A DNA stretch of 64,000 nucleotides from Geobacter sp. (GCA_009684525.1 WKKR01000006.1:62001-126000), one strand, 5' to 3'. Shown: positions 8,679 to 17,562, numbered from the stretch's first letter. Notes: generated from the sequence alone by a model not told the origin. Made by a program: numbers and translations.

Positions 8679-9849
8679 ACTGGAATACCGCTGCAGGAGT
8701 CTGCAGGATCGCATGGCCGAGGCCGGGCTTGATGCGGTCATCGTAGCCCAGAACGCCGATCTCTTCTATTTTGCCGGGACCATCCAGACCGGCAACCTGT
8801 ATATTCCTGCTCAGGGGCAGCCGCTCTACATGGTTCGCCGAGATGCAGCTCGAGCACGGATGGAATCTGGCCTCAAAGAGGTGGTCTCCTTTTCGTCACC
8901 CAGGGATATCCCGAAGATTCTCGCAGAATATGGTTATCCGGCACCGTTGCGGATCGGTCTCGAGTTGGACGTCCTGCCGGTGAACTTTTTCGAGCGCTAT
9001 CGCAAGATCTTCCCTGATGCAGTGTTTGTCGATGCCACCCCTCTCATTCGCCTGGTCCGGATGAAAAAGAGCAAGTACGAGATCCACTGCATGATGGATG
9101 CCGCCAATCAGGTAGACAAGGTCTATCGTCGGGCGTGCGAGGTGATCAGGGAAGGGATGACCGATATCGATCTCGCTGCTGAGCTTGAGTACGTTGCCCG
9201 CCGGGAAGGTCACCTGGGCTTGATCCGGATGCGGGTTTTCAATGGTGAGATGCTGTTCGGCCATACCTTTTCCGGTACTGACAGCGCGGTTCCTGCCTAT
9301 ACAGATACGCCTCTGGGGGGGATCGGCCCCAGCCCTTCCTTTGGCCAGGGGGCCAGCTACAAACCGATCGGCCGGAACGAGCCAATCGTCATCGATTTTG
9401 CCGGGAGCTATGACGGTTATCTGGTGGACCAGACCAGAATCTTTTCCCTTGGCCCCTTGTCGGACCGTTTGCGCCGGGGCTATGACGACATGCTCAAGAT
9501 TCAGCAGCTGATGATTGAGCTTGCACCCCAGCGACCCACCTGGGGAGCGCTTTACAGTGCATGCCTGGAGCTGGCGGTAGCGCTCGGTTATGTGGACAGC
9601 TTCATGGGAGCCAAGGAGAGCCAGGTCTCCTTTATCGGCCATGGTCTCGGAGTGGAAATCGACGAATACCCTTTCATCGCTCGTGGTTTCGATGAGATGG
9701 TACTGGAGCCGGGGATGGCCTTTGCCTTTGAACCGAAAGTCGTCTTTCCCGGCGAGGGTGCTGTCGGGGTTGAGAATACCTTTTATCTCGCCGATGACGG
9801 TTCCCTCAAGCGGTTGACCCATTCCCCGGATGAACTGGTTATCCTCTGA
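8656..9849 (+). CDS. M24-family metallopeptidase (Xaa-Pro aminopeptidase-like)
   Basis: This 397-residue cytoplasmic protein has a creatinase-type N-terminal domain (about 1-135) and a pita-bread catalytic domain. The five metal ligands are visible: Asp247, Asp258 (LVDQTR), His329 (GHGLGVE), Glu359 and Glu373 (GVENTF). This matches Xaa-Pro dipeptidases and aminopeptidases, although creatinase relatives share the fold, so the substrate is uncertain. The ATG at 8656 has AAGGAG at seven-base spacing and overlaps the 52-aa membrane protein gene. No signal peptide is seen. Confidence 0.87.
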   Translation: MRITPTTELEYRCRSLQDRMAEAGLDAVIVAQNADLFYFAGTIQTGNLYIPAQGQPLYMVRRDAARARMESGLKEVVSFSSPRDIPKILAEYGYPAPLRIGLELDVLPVNFFERYRKIFPDAVFVDATPLIRLVRMKKSKYEIHCMMDAANQVDKVYRRACEVIREGMTDIDLAAELEYVARREGHLGLIRMRVFNGEMLFGHTFSGTDSAVPAYTDTPLGGIGPSPSFGQGASYKPIGRNEPIVIDFAGSYDGYLVDQTRIFSLGPLSDRLRRGYDDMLKIQQLMIELAPQRPTWGALYSACLELAVALGYVDSFMGAKESQVSFIGHGLGVEIDEYPFIARGFDEMVLEPGMAFAFEPKVVFPGEGAVGVENTFYLADDGSLKRLTHSPDELVIL

Positions 9850-10122
9850 TCCGACGCAAAATTTTTGTTGATTTTAATTTTTGCCAATGTTATAAGTGCC
9901 TAACCATTTTTGTATACAGTATATCGAGTCGGTGTTCCAACATCACGACAGTTCTATAGAATCTGTCGCTGTCATGGCCTTTTGGGGCTGTGCATAATGT
10001 ATGCAGAACCACCAGTGAAGGAAAGGAGGGGGGAAACGGTTTAGTCTAGTAGGTTTTTCTGGTTTGCAATGAAGGCTCATTTTCATCCAAAAACCCCAAC
10101 AGACGAAAGGAGAGCTAGCAAC
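9850..10122 (+). promoter_or_regulatory. leader and control region of the citrate synthase gene
   Basis: This 273-bp AT-rich gap contains a nearly perfect dyad CGACAG-TTCTATAGAA-T-CTGTCG (9946-9968) and a GTATACAGTATAT stretch (9912-9924) that may be promoter or operator sequence. In G. sulfurreducens the citrate synthase gene is reported to be repressed by HgtR when hydrogen is the donor. Whether these dyads are that site is inference. Confidence 0.45.
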
Positions 10123-11451
10123 ATGGCACTGAAGGACACTCTTAAACAGAAAATCGAAGAATTCCGCCCTCGCACCACCAAACTCGTGAAAGAGTTCGGC
10201 AAGGTCATCATCGACCAGGTAACCATCGATCAGGCAATCGGTGGTGCCCGTGATATCCGCAGCTTGGTAACCGATATTTCTTATCTTGACCCGCAGGAAG
10301 GTATCCGTTTCCGCGGCAAGACTATCCCCGAGACCTTCGCAGCTCTCCCCAAGGCCCCCGGCTCTGACTATCCGACCGTTGAATCCTTCTGGTACTTCCT
10401 CCTCACCGGCGAAGTCCCGACCCAGGCTCAGGTCGACGAAGTAGTTGCAGAATTCAAAGTTCGCCAGGTTGTTCCCCAGTACGTTTTCGACGCAATCCGC
10501 GCTCTGCCGAAAGAGAGCCATCCGATGGTCATGCTGTCGGTCGGTATTCTCGCAATGCAGAAAGACTCCAAGTTCGCCGGCTTCTACAGCTCGGGCAAAT
10601 TCAACAAGATGACCGCCTGGGAATACGTATACGAAGATGCCAGCGACCTCGTAGCCCGTATCGCCCCCATCGCCGCTTTCATTTACAACCTGAAGTATCG
10701 TGGCGACAAGCAGATTGCTATCGATCCGAAACTCGACATGGGCGCCAACTTCGCCCAGATGATCGGCCAGAGCGAGCAGTACAAAGACGTAGCCCGTATG
10801 TACTTCATCCTCCACTCCGACCATGAGTCCGGCAACGTCTCCGCTCACACTACGCACCTGGTTCACTCTGCCCTGTCCGACCCGTACTACTCATACTGCG
10901 CCGGTCTGTGCGGCCTTGCCGGTCCTCTGCACGGCCTTGCCAACCAGGAAGTTCTCGACTGGACCATCAAGTTCCAGGAAAAATACTGCAAAGACGTCGA
11001 GCCGACCAAAGAACTCGTTACCAAGGCACTCTGGGATACCCTCAATGCCGGTCAGGTTGTTCCGGGTTACGGCCACGCCGTTCTCCGCAAGACCGACCCG
11101 CGCTACATGTCACAGCGTGAATTCTGCCTCAAGACCCCCGGTCTCAAGGACGATCCGCTGTTCAAACTGGTAGCCATGATCTTCGAAACCGCTCCTGGCG
11201 TGCTCACCGAGCACGGCAAAGCCAAGAACCCCTGGCCGAACGTTGACGCACAGTCCGGCGTTATCCAGTGGTACTACGGCCTGCGTGAGTGGGATTACTA
11301 CACCGTTCTGTTCGGCGTTGGCCGCGCCCTTGGCTGCATGGCCAACATCACGTGGGACCGCGGTCTCGGTTACGCCATCGAGCGTCCCAAGTCCGTTACC
11401 ACCGCGATGCTGGAGAAGTGGGCTGCAGAAGGCGGCCGCAAGCTCTCCTAA
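10123..11451 (+). CDS. gltA: citrate synthase, eukaryote-like type
   Basis: A 442-residue TCA-cycle enzyme condensing acetyl-CoA and oxaloacetate. The catalytic histidine motifs PLHGLANQEVL and PGYGHAVLRKTDPRY and the catalytic Asp in NVDAQSG are present. The motif order and sequence match mitochondrial-type citrate synthases, as known for Geobacter, rather than the E. coli type. The ATG at 10123 follows AAAGGAGAG. Codon use is strongly biased (many GTT, AAA, CGT and TAC choices), unlike its neighbours, consistent with high expression in an acetate oxidiser. It is a single gene with its own leader and a strong terminator. Confidence 0.93.
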   Translation: MALKDTLKQKIEEFRPRTTKLVKEFGKVIIDQVTIDQAIGGARDIRSLVTDISYLDPQEGIRFRGKTIPETFAALPKAPGSDYPTVESFWYFLLTGEVPTQAQVDEVVAEFKVRQVVPQYVFDAIRALPKESHPMVMLSVGILAMQKDSKFAGFYSSGKFNKMTAWEYVYEDASDLVARIAPIAAFIYNLKYRGDKQIAIDPKLDMGANFAQMIGQSEQYKDVARMYFILHSDHESGNVSAHTTHLVHSALSDPYYSYCAGLCGLAGPLHGLANQEVLDWTIKFQEKYCKDVEPTKELVTKALWDTLNAGQVVPGYGHAVLRKTDPRYMSQREFCLKTPGLKDDPLFKLVAMIFETAPGVLTEHGKAKNPWPNVDAQSGVIQWYYGLREWDYYTVLFGVGRALGCMANITWDRGLGYAIERPKSVTTAMLEKWAAEGGRKLS

Positions 11452-11476
11452 GCCGTCGAGATGTTGCATGAATGAG

Positions 11477-11509
11477 AAAAGGGGAGGTGCTGCGGCACCT
11501 CCCCTTTTT
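11477..11509 (+). terminator. strong intrinsic terminator after citrate synthase
   Basis: A perfect 14-bp stem (AAAAGGGGAGGTGC / GCACCTCCCCTTTT) with a TGCG tetraloop, ending in five Ts. The A-run on the 5' side makes it usable in both directions. Confidence 0.93.
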
Positions 11510-11562
11510 GCTGATGGGATGAAAATTATTGAACCCTGATCACGGCAGGGCCGTGGGAACAG

Positions 11563-12108
11563 CTACTCGCCGAAGACCTGGGCCGAGAAGATGTAGATGT
11601 CCGTGTTCTCTTTCCAGTCATCGCGCCCCATCCCTGCCTTGAGAGCAGTCTGCTGGAGGAAGGCGTCCCGATCCCAGCCGTATTCGGTTGCCACCTGTGG
11701 CAGGAGCACACCACGGTGGAAGTTGCGTTCGAGGTAGATGCCATGGGTTCCGACTTCGATTTCCTCAATGTCGGTGATCTTCTGCAGAGGGGAAAGCACC
11801 GAAATCTCAACCGTGAAATCGGATAGGTCCTGCTTTTTCATCGGGTAGAAACGAGGGTCTTTGGTTGCTGCTGCGACAGCCATTTCCTGAACCAGCTGTA
11901 TCAAAGGCTTGTCGGAGATGAAGTTGCCGATACAGCCCCGAAGCTTGCCGTTCATTTTGATGCTGACGAAGCAGCCCTGGTGGGATTGTAGATTCTCTGC
12001 CGCAACCTCGCGAGTTTGCACTGAACCCGAGGTTATAAATGAGACGATCGCTTCCCTGGCAGTTTCCAGAAGCTGTCGTTTTTCTGCCTGTGTCAGTTGA
12101 TTCAGCAT
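11563..12108 (-). CDS. AMMECR1-domain protein (AmmeMemoRadiSam system protein A)
   Basis: A 181-residue stand-alone AMMECR1 domain. The conserved segment KLRGCIG is at about residues 55-61 (family LRGCIG), followed by AVAAATKDPRF and the EISVLSPL strand that characterise the family. The start has GGAGG at good spacing. In many genomes the AmmeMemoRadiSam A, B and radical SAM proteins are adjacent; neither partner is nearby here. Biochemical function is unknown, though a nucleotide- or RNA-related role has been suggested for the fold. Confidence 0.9.
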   Translation of the reverse strand: MLNQLTQAEKRQLLETAREAIVSFITSGSVQTREVAAENLQSHQGCFVSIKMNGKLRGCIGNFISDKPLIQLVQEMAVAAATKDPRFYPMKKQDLSDFTVEISVLSPLQKITDIEEIEVGTHGIYLERNFHRGVLLPQVATEYGWDRDAFLQQTALKAGMGRDDWKENTDIYIFSAQVFGE

Positions 12109-12201
12109 GTTGTACCTCCGCAGATGGTTGCTAAGGGTGTGTTAATGTACTATATTGGGAGGACCTTTGACAAGTGATACCTTATGGGATGGGAGGTCGT
12201 C

Positions 12202-13629
12202 ATGATTAGACGATTTAAAGTACTGGTGGGCGGTGAGTGGCTGGGAGACGACTGCCGTGGAATCGAAGTGCTGAACCCCTATGACGACTCGGTGATCGGT
12301 ATCGTTCCCGAGGCTGCGCCGGATGATGTGGAGCGGGCAATCATTGCTGCACGGGTCGGTTATCAAGGTATGGCCCAGTTACCTGCTTATAAAAGATCTG
12401 AAATCCTGGCTCGTACAGCTTCGTTCATAGCACGCGACCGAGAGGAAATTGCTGCCATCATCGCCCAGGAAGCCGGGAAATCCTGGCGATACGCCCTCGC
12501 GGAGGCGGACCGGAGCGCCGAGACCTTTTCCTTTGCTGCCCATGAAGCGAAAAACGCCCATGGCGAACTGGTCCCCATGGATGCCTCTCCGGTTTCCGCT
12601 GGTAGGTTCGGGTATTACCTCCGTGAGCCGATCGGCGTTATCGGCGCCATTACCCCCTTCAATTTCCCGTTGAACCTGGTCGCGCACAAGGTCGCCCCGG
12701 CTCTGGCAGCGGGGAATGCCATTATCCTCAAGCCTGCGACCAAGACGCCTCTCTCCTCGATCAAGCTGGCACAACTTCTTGAAGAGGCCGGTCTTCCAGC
12801 CGGCGGAATCAACCTGGTTATCGGTAGTGGGTCCACTGTGGGAAACCGGCTGGTCGAGGACGAACGGCTCGCCATGATCACCTTCACCGGCAGTCCGCCG
12901 GTGGGGCGTGCCATAAAATCCCGCGCAGGTTTGAAGCGGGTTACTCTGGAACTCGGTTCCAACTCCCCGACCATCATCGAAGAGGATGGCGATGTGGAAA
13001 AGGCGGTCTCTCGCTGCGTTGTGGGGAGTTTTGCCAATTCAGGACAGGTCTGCATCTCTGTGCAGAGGATCTTCGTTCATCAGAGCCGATATGATGAATT
13101 CGTTGCCAAGTTTGTCGCTGCAACGAACATGCTGAAGGTCGGGAACCCGATGGACAAGGAGTGCGATATAGGCCCGATGATCTCCCGTGAAGAGCTCGAC
13201 AGGTCGGTCGCATGGCTTGAAGAAGCCAAGGCGGCCGGAGCCCGCATCGCAGCGGGAGGGAAGGTACATGGAAATTGTCTTGAACCGACCATTCTGGTCG
13301 ACGTCACCCCGGAAATGAAGGTAATGTGTTCGGAGGTCTTTGCGCCCATCGTTTCGGTTGTCGCTTATCGCGATTTCGATCAGGCCCTGGCCCTGGCCGA
13401 TGATTCGGTTTACGGGCTGCAGGCCGGCATCTATACCAGCGATATCAGCAAGGCGTTCAAGGCCATTCGTCGGCTTGACGTGGGGGGAGTGATCATCAAC
13501 GACGTTCCAACCTTCCGGGTTGATCACATGCCGTACGGAGGCAATAAGGAAAGCGGGCTTGGCCGCGAGGGGATAAAGTTTGCCCTTGAGGAGATGACCA
13601 ATATTAAGATGGTCTGCATTAACGTTTAA
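12202..13629 (+). CDS. NAD(P)-dependent aldehyde dehydrogenase
   Basis: A 475-residue aldehyde dehydrogenase oxidising an aldehyde to its acid. Asn154 (PFNFP), the NAD-binding FTGSPPVG (about 228-235), the general base Glu250 (ELGSNS) and the nucleophile Cys284 (SGQVCISVQRI) are visible. The QVCISVQRI signature resembles lactaldehyde, phosphonoacetaldehyde or non-phosphorylating glyceraldehyde-3-phosphate dehydrogenases more than betaine aldehyde dehydrogenases. The substrate is open. The ATG at 12202 is chosen because GGGAGG precedes it; an ATG at 12184 would add six residues. It is divergent from the AMMECR1 gene and appears monocistronic. Confidence 0.9.
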   Translation: MIRRFKVLVGGEWLGDDCRGIEVLNPYDDSVIGIVPEAAPDDVERAIIAARVGYQGMAQLPAYKRSEILARTASFIARDREEIAAIIAQEAGKSWRYALAEADRSAETFSFAAHEAKNAHGELVPMDASPVSAGRFGYYLREPIGVIGAITPFNFPLNLVAHKVAPALAAGNAIILKPATKTPLSSIKLAQLLEEAGLPAGGINLVIGSGSTVGNRLVEDERLAMITFTGSPPVGRAIKSRAGLKRVTLELGSNSPTIIEEDGDVEKAVSRCVVGSFANSGQVCISVQRIFVHQSRYDEFVAKFVAATNMLKVGNPMDKECDIGPMISREELDRSVAWLEEAKAAGARIAAGGKVHGNCLEPTILVDVTPEMKVMCSEVFAPIVSVVAYRDFDQALALADDSVYGLQAGIYTSDISKAFKAIRRLDVGGVIINDVPTFRVDHMPYGGNKESGLGREGIKFALEEMTNIKMVCINV

Positions 13630-13750
13630 TGAGAAATGATTTTCCAGTTTGCGTTGTTTGGATGAATATTTTTTTAGCTGTATGCCGTATACACTTTGTA
13701 ACTCATTGAAATAGCAATATGAAAAAATAAAAACACCTTATAAAAAAGTC

Positions 13751-13778
13751 TTGACATTTGTGGCGAAGATAGTATATT
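13751..13778 (+). promoter_or_regulatory. strong sigma-70-type promoter of the lipoprotein gene
   Basis: A consensus TTGACA (13751-13756), a 16-bp spacer and TATATT (13773-13778) lie about 80 bp before the lipoprotein start, at the end of an AT-rich gap. Confidence 0.75.
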
Positions 13779-13856
13779 TCGCTGTCGTTGAGCTTAGAAA
13801 AGCCATGCGCTGTGCGCGAGAATGGTATTCAAAAAAGAAAAGAGGTGAAAACGTCC

Positions 13857-14051
13857 ATGAAAAAAATGATCTCCCTTGCACTTTGCCTTTCTCTGGCTCT
13901 GGCGTTCACCGCCGGCTGCAAGAAGAAGGAAGAAGCTCCGGCTCCGGCACCTGCTCCTGCTGCTGAGGCTCCGAAGGCCCCTGAGGCCCAGAAGCCGATG
14001 TCTTCTGCTCAGGCTCCGGCCGCTCCGGCTGCTCCGGCCGAGAAGCACTAA
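13857..14051 (+). CDS. small Ala/Pro-rich lipoprotein
   Basis: The 64-residue precursor has a lipoprotein signal peptide: MKKM, a hydrophobic core, and the lipobox FTAGC with lipidated Cys21. The mature part is KKKEE followed by low-complexity Ala/Pro/Glu/Lys sequence (repeats of APAPAP and APAAPA) ending EKH. It resembles small outer-membrane lipoproteins that reach into the periplasm. A good promoter at 13751-13778 and a terminator at 14080-14116 make it a monocistronic, probably highly expressed unit. No family or function is recognised. Confidence 0.8.
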   Translation: MKKMISLALCLSLALAFTAGCKKKEEAPAPAPAPAAEAPKAPEAQKPMSSAQAPAAPAAPAEKH

Positions 14052-14079
14052 GCATCAGGTTTCCGTTTTTTGGGAACAC

Positions 14080-14116
14080 AATGGCCTGCAGGTATCCTCT
14101 GCAGGCCATTTCTTTT
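14080..14116 (+). terminator. intrinsic terminator after the lipoprotein gene
   Basis: AATGGCCTGCAG pairs with CTGCAGGCCATT around a short loop (GTATCCT) and is followed by TCTTTT. Confidence 0.88.
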
Positions 14117-14128
14117 GCCAGAAACACC

Positions 14129-14158
14129 TTGACATGCACTTTTCAAGAGTGCTATAAA
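14129..14158 (+). promoter_or_regulatory. sigma-70-type promoter of ndk
   Basis: TTGACA (14129-14134) and TATAAA (14153-14158) are separated by 18 bp, ending 46 bp before the ndk start codon and directly following the previous terminator. Confidence 0.7.
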
Positions 14159-14204
14159 AAACGACTCCGTGCAAAGGCCGGAGAGTTTTTCCGAGGGAGG
14201 CACC

Positions 14205-14618
14205 ATGGAAAGGACATTCGCAATAATCAAGCCCGACGCGGTTGAGCGCAACCTCGCCGGCAAGATCCTCACCAAGATCGAAGAGGCCGGTTTCAGGATT
14301 GTCGGCTTGAAGAAGATCCATCTCAGCAAGGCACAGGCAGAAGGGTTCTATTATGTGCACAAAGAGCGGCCGTTTTTCGGCGATCTCTGTACCTTCATGT
14401 CGCGAAGTCCCGTGATGGTCATGGTACTCGAAAAAGAGAATGCCATTGCCGCCTGGCGGACCCTCATGGGCGCCACCAATCCTGCCAACGCAGAGCCTGG
14501 AACCATTCGCAAGGAATTTGCCAAAAATATCGAAGAAAACTCGGCGCACGGTTCCGATGCCCCTGAAACGGCGGCATTTGAAATCCCCTATTTCTTCAGT
14601 GCACTGGAACTGGTCTGA
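14205..14618 (+). CDS. ndk: nucleoside diphosphate kinase
   Basis: This 137-residue enzyme transfers the gamma-phosphate between nucleoside di- and triphosphates. [13 protein letters not shown] at the N-terminus and the phospho-accepting His115 in [12 protein letters not shown] are diagnostic. Length is typical of the family. The ATG at 14205 has GGGAGG upstream. It sits between its own promoter and a tight terminator. Confidence 0.96.
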   Translation: MERTFAIIKPDAVERNLAGKILTKIEEAGFRIVGLKKIHLSKAQAEGFYYVHKERPFFGDLCTFMSRSPVMVMVLEKENAIAAWRTLMGATNPANAEPGTIRKEFAKNIEENSAHGSDAPETAAFEIPYFFSALELV

Positions 14619-14646
14619 GGCACTTTTCGGAACAGCTCGCAACAAC

Positions 14647-14676
14647 AAGCCCTCTGACTCCAGAGGGCTTTTTTTA
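14647..14676 (+). terminator. intrinsic terminator between ndk and rlmN
   Basis: AAGCCCTCTG / CAGAGGGCTT form a perfect 10-bp stem with an ACTC loop and a run of seven Ts in all. The T-run ends only about six bases before the rlmN start codon at 14682. Confidence 0.9.
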
Positions 14677-14681
14677 TAGGT

Positions 14682-15713
14682 ATGGCTATGCCGGATAAGA
14701 TCGACATAAAAAATTACTCCCTTGACGAACTGGAGCAGCTGCTTGCCGGCAGGGGGAAGGAGAGATTCCGGGCGACACAGATTTTCAAGTGGCTCTATCA
14801 GCGGGATGCCCTCTCCTTCGCCGATATGACCAATCTCTCCCGTGAGTTGCGCCAGGAACTGGACGAAACTGCCTTTGTCAGCAACCTGACACCCTCGGCA
14901 GTGGAGGTGGGGAACGACGGCACGCGAAAATACCTGTTCGACCTGGAGGATGGCAATGCCGTTGAATCGGTTCTCATTCCGGACGAGGGACGAAACACCC
15001 TTTGTATATCATCCCAGGCAGGATGCGCCATGGCGTGCAAATTCTGTCTCACCGGCACGTTCAAGCTGACGCGGAACCTCACCACTGCCGAGATCATCAA
15101 TCAGGTCTGCGCGGTGCGACGTGACGCGGAAATACGCAATATCGTCTTTATGGGGATGGGTGAGCCGTTACATAACCTGGATAACGTGATCAGAGCTGTC
15201 CGAATACTCGTCGACGGGAATGGGCTCCAGTTTTCCAACCGGCGGGTGACCGTTTCTACCTGTGGCCTGGTGCCAGAGATGGTGGTTCTCGGCCGAGAGG
15301 TCATCGTCAATCTTGCCGTATCCCTGAATGCCACCACCGATGCGCAGCGCGACCAGTTGATGCCGATCAACCACAGATATCCTTTGGCCGCCCTCATGCA
15401 GGCCTGTCGCGAATTTCCGCTGCCCTCGCGCCGGAAGATCACCTTCGAATACGTGATGATCGGCGGGCTCAACGATTCGCTGGAGGATGCGCGGCGGCTT
15501 CTGAGGTTGATTGCCGATATCCCGCACAAGGTGAACCTCATCCCGTTCAACGAGCATGAGGGGTGCGCTTTCAAGACGCCGACCCGGGCAGCGATCGACG
15601 CGTTTCACCGGTACCTCATCGACCGCAATGTTACGGTTATCACCCGGGAGAGTCGGGGAGGGGATATCTCTGCTGCCTGCGGACAGTTGAAGGGCAAGCT
15701 GAGAGGAGTTTGA
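14682..15713 (+). CDS. rlmN: 23S rRNA/tRNA adenine-C2 methyltransferase RlmN
   Basis: A 343-residue dual-specificity radical SAM methyltransferase, making m2A2503 in 23S rRNA and m2A37 in tRNA. The cluster motif is CAMACKFC (Cys115/119/122); GGMGEP-like [10 protein letters not shown] and the C-terminal catalytic cysteine in AACGQLKG are present. The start is ambiguous: ATG at 14682 or at 14688, with only a weak AGG upstream because the ndk terminator occupies the preceding bases. How it is transcribed past that terminator is unclear. Confidence 0.93.
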   Translation: MAMPDKIDIKNYSLDELEQLLAGRGKERFRATQIFKWLYQRDALSFADMTNLSRELRQELDETAFVSNLTPSAVEVGNDGTRKYLFDLEDGNAVESVLIPDEGRNTLCISSQAGCAMACKFCLTGTFKLTRNLTTAEIINQVCAVRRDAEIRNIVFMGMGEPLHNLDNVIRAVRILVDGNGLQFSNRRVTVSTCGLVPEMVVLGREVIVNLAVSLNATTDAQRDQLMPINHRYPLAALMQACREFPLPSRRKITFEYVMIGGLNDSLEDARRLLRLIADIPHKVNLIPFNEHEGCAFKTPTRAAIDAFHRYLIDRNVTVITRESRGGDISAACGQLKGKLRGV

Positions 15714-15740
15714 ACCGGCAGTCTGTGATGATTTGCGTAG

Positions 15741-15786
15741 GCAATAAGAAAACCCGCCAGGAGTGACCGGCGGGTTTTCTTATTGC
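15741..15786. terminator. bidirectional terminator between rlmN and the YceI gene
   Basis: GCAATAAGAAAACCCGCC pairs with the mirror GGCGGGTTTTCTTATTGC (loop AGGAGTGACC). T-tracts in both directions suit the convergent genes. Confidence 0.93.
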
Positions 15787-15797
15787 GGAATCGGCCG

Positions 15798-16388
15798 TTA
15801 TTTGCGGATCATCTCGACTTCCAGGCTGATGGTCACCTCATCGCCGACCACCACGCCGCCGGTTTCCATGGCCTTGTTCCAGGCGAGACCGAAGTCTTTC
15901 CTGTTGATCCTGGTGGTTGCCGAAGCGCCACGCCGGAAATTGCCCCATGGATCTTTCACCTCTGCGGTTGGACCCTCTACATCGAGAACGACCTCTCTGG
16001 TAATGCCTCGGATGGTGAGATCGCCGGTGAGGGCAAGGGTATTTGCACCTGTCCGGTGCACCTTTCTGGAGCTGAAGGTCATCTGGGGATACTTGGCGAC
16101 ATCAAAAAAATCCGCACTTCGCAGGTGCTCGTCGCGCTTGGTCACTCCGGTGTTGATCGAGGCGGTTTCGATGGATACGGAGGTTTTGGATTTTGCGATA
16201 TCCTGATCGTTCAGGTCAATAGTTCCGCTCACCTTGCCGAAAACGCCCTTGACATTTGACACCATGAGATGGCGCACCTTGAACTGGATGCTCGAATGGT
16301 CCGGGTCAATGGCGTAGGTTGCTGAAAAACTAGCAGCTGGCGTAATGGCGAGTGCGACGACGATAAGCAACAGAATGAACCTGTTCAT
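15798..16388 (-). CDS. periplasmic YceI-family protein
   Basis: A 196-residue protein with a signal peptide (about 1-22, ending ASFSA). A YceI lipocalin-like barrel follows: YAIDPDHSSIQFKVRH at the mature start, SGTIDLNDQD, ADFFDVAKYPQMTF and LTIRGITREV. YceI barrels bind isoprenoid or quinone-like amphiphiles; the ligand here is unknown. The start follows AGGAGGG at good spacing; an in-frame upstream start would add 22 residues without a signal sequence. It is transcribed toward rlmN with a shared terminator. Confidence 0.9.
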   Translation of the reverse strand: MNRFILLLIVVALAITPAASFSATYAIDPDHSSIQFKVRHLMVSNVKGVFGKVSGTIDLNDQDIAKSKTSVSIETASINTGVTKRDEHLRSADFFDVAKYPQMTFSSRKVHRTGANTLALTGDLTIRGITREVVLDVEGPTAEVKDPWGNFRRGASATTRINRKDFGLAWNKAMETGGVVVGDEVTISLEVEMIRK

Positions 16389-16665
16389 GCTGTATCCCTC
16401 CTCTGTTCCGGTTTTGGGGCATACGTTTCCCGTTTCTTTTTGCTGCACCGTCATGACCGACCTGGCCGGGTCTCGTCTCCCCTGCTTGGACTCTGCAGGT
16501 AATCAGCTGCAGACTGCATAATAGTACATTTTGCATGCGGTGCGACAGGTGTCAACCTGCAGGGTAAAGTGTCACTGTTTTGACGTGCAGTTGCCGGAAT
16601 TTGCTACTAAAGTTCTGTTTGAGGGCGACGATAAGTGGCCTATAGAGACATGCAAGGAGACGAAT
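16389..16665. other. divergent intergenic region between YceI and HD-GYP genes
   Basis: This 277-bp gap separates divergent genes and holds their control elements. A CTGCAGGT / ACCTGCAG pair is 54 bp apart (16493-16562), and TTGACA-like sequence occurs on the minus strand at 16549-16554. No gene or clear promoter pair was identified. Confidence 0.4.
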
Positions 16666-17562
16666 ATGCGGTACAAAATACTTGCTGACCACTTTACCAC
16701 CAATTGCATGGCAGTGCTGACCGTCGGGGGGTGTCTCCTCTGGCTCTGCCTGTCGGGCTATGTTGGCGGGGCGCGGCTGGAACTGGCCGGGGTCATCGCG
16801 GTTTCCATGCTCTTGATGTATTATCTGCTCGGGTACATGGAACGGACGGCACGGCTCCGGCAGATGAAGCGGAACTGGGAAATGGCCGGCGAAAAGGTAC
16901 AGCTGATGGAAAGCATCAACCGACTGGAAGAGGGGCATCTGGCGACAATCCAGACCATTGCCGCTGCCCTTGATGCCAACGATACCTATGCAAATGGCCA
17001 TGCCGACAGGGTTGCCGGTTTTGCCGTGAAGATCGGCAAGGCCATGGGGCTCTGTCAGGATGAACTCGACGCGCTTGAGCGGGCAGCGCTTTTGCACGAC
17101 ATCGGTAGAATTTTTGTGCAGGATCATATCTGGCGGAAGGAAGGGCCGCTCACCGCCGAGGAGCAGGCGCAGATCCGTCAATATCCCGTCCTCGGGGCCG
17201 AGATTATCGACTCCATCAAGCCTCTCAAGCTTGAGGCGCAGGCGGTTCTGCATCATCACGAACGCTTTGACGGCTCCGGGTATCCCTACGGGCTGAAGGG
17301 GTTGGCAATTCCGCTGGAAGCCCGTATCCTGGCCGTTGCGGACGCCTTTGACGCGATGACATCCGAACGGCCCTTCCGGAGCGCCCTCCTGATGCGAGAG
17401 GCCCTGGAAGAGCTCTATTCCAACGCCGGCAATCAGTTCGACCCGCGGGTGGTGGAGGCATTCCTTACGGTTCTTGATGATATCTCGCGTGAGACTGAGG
17501 TCATGAGCTTCTCCCAGAAGCGTTTTGGCGCCCGGCTCTACAGCATGGTTGGGAACTGTTGA
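16666..17562 (+). CDS. membrane-anchored HD-GYP domain protein (probable c-di-GMP phosphodiesterase)
   Basis: A 298-residue protein with two N-terminal membrane helices (about 14-32 and 40-57), a short coiled linker and an HD-GYP domain. The HD pair is at 144-145 (LLHDIGRI) and HHHERFDGSGYP is at 196-207, followed by the DAFDAM segment. HD-GYP enzymes hydrolyse c-di-GMP through pGpG, and these residues are consistent with activity. There is no receiver domain, so any input must come through the membrane part. The ATG at 16666 follows AAGGAG. It is flanked by a terminator and appears monocistronic. Confidence 0.87.
   Translation: MRYKILADHFTTNCMAVLTVGGCLLWLCLSGYVGGARLELAGVIAVSMLLMYYLLGYMERTARLRQMKRNWEMAGEKVQLMESINRLEEGHLATIQTIAAALDANDTYANGHADRVAGFAVKIGKAMGLCQDELDALERAALLHDIGRIFVQDHIWRKEGPLTAEEQAQIRQYPVLGAEIIDSIKPLKLEAQAVLHHHERFDGSGYPYGLKGLAIPLEARILAVADAFDAMTSERPFRSALLMREALEELYSNAGNQFDPRVVEAFLTVLDDISRETEVMSFSQKRFGARLYSMVGNC

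Noticed and set aside
13876-14157. Leu/Arg-rich frame overlapping the lipoprotein gene
   Set aside because: It is the +1 shadow of the Ala/Pro repeats and runs through the terminator.
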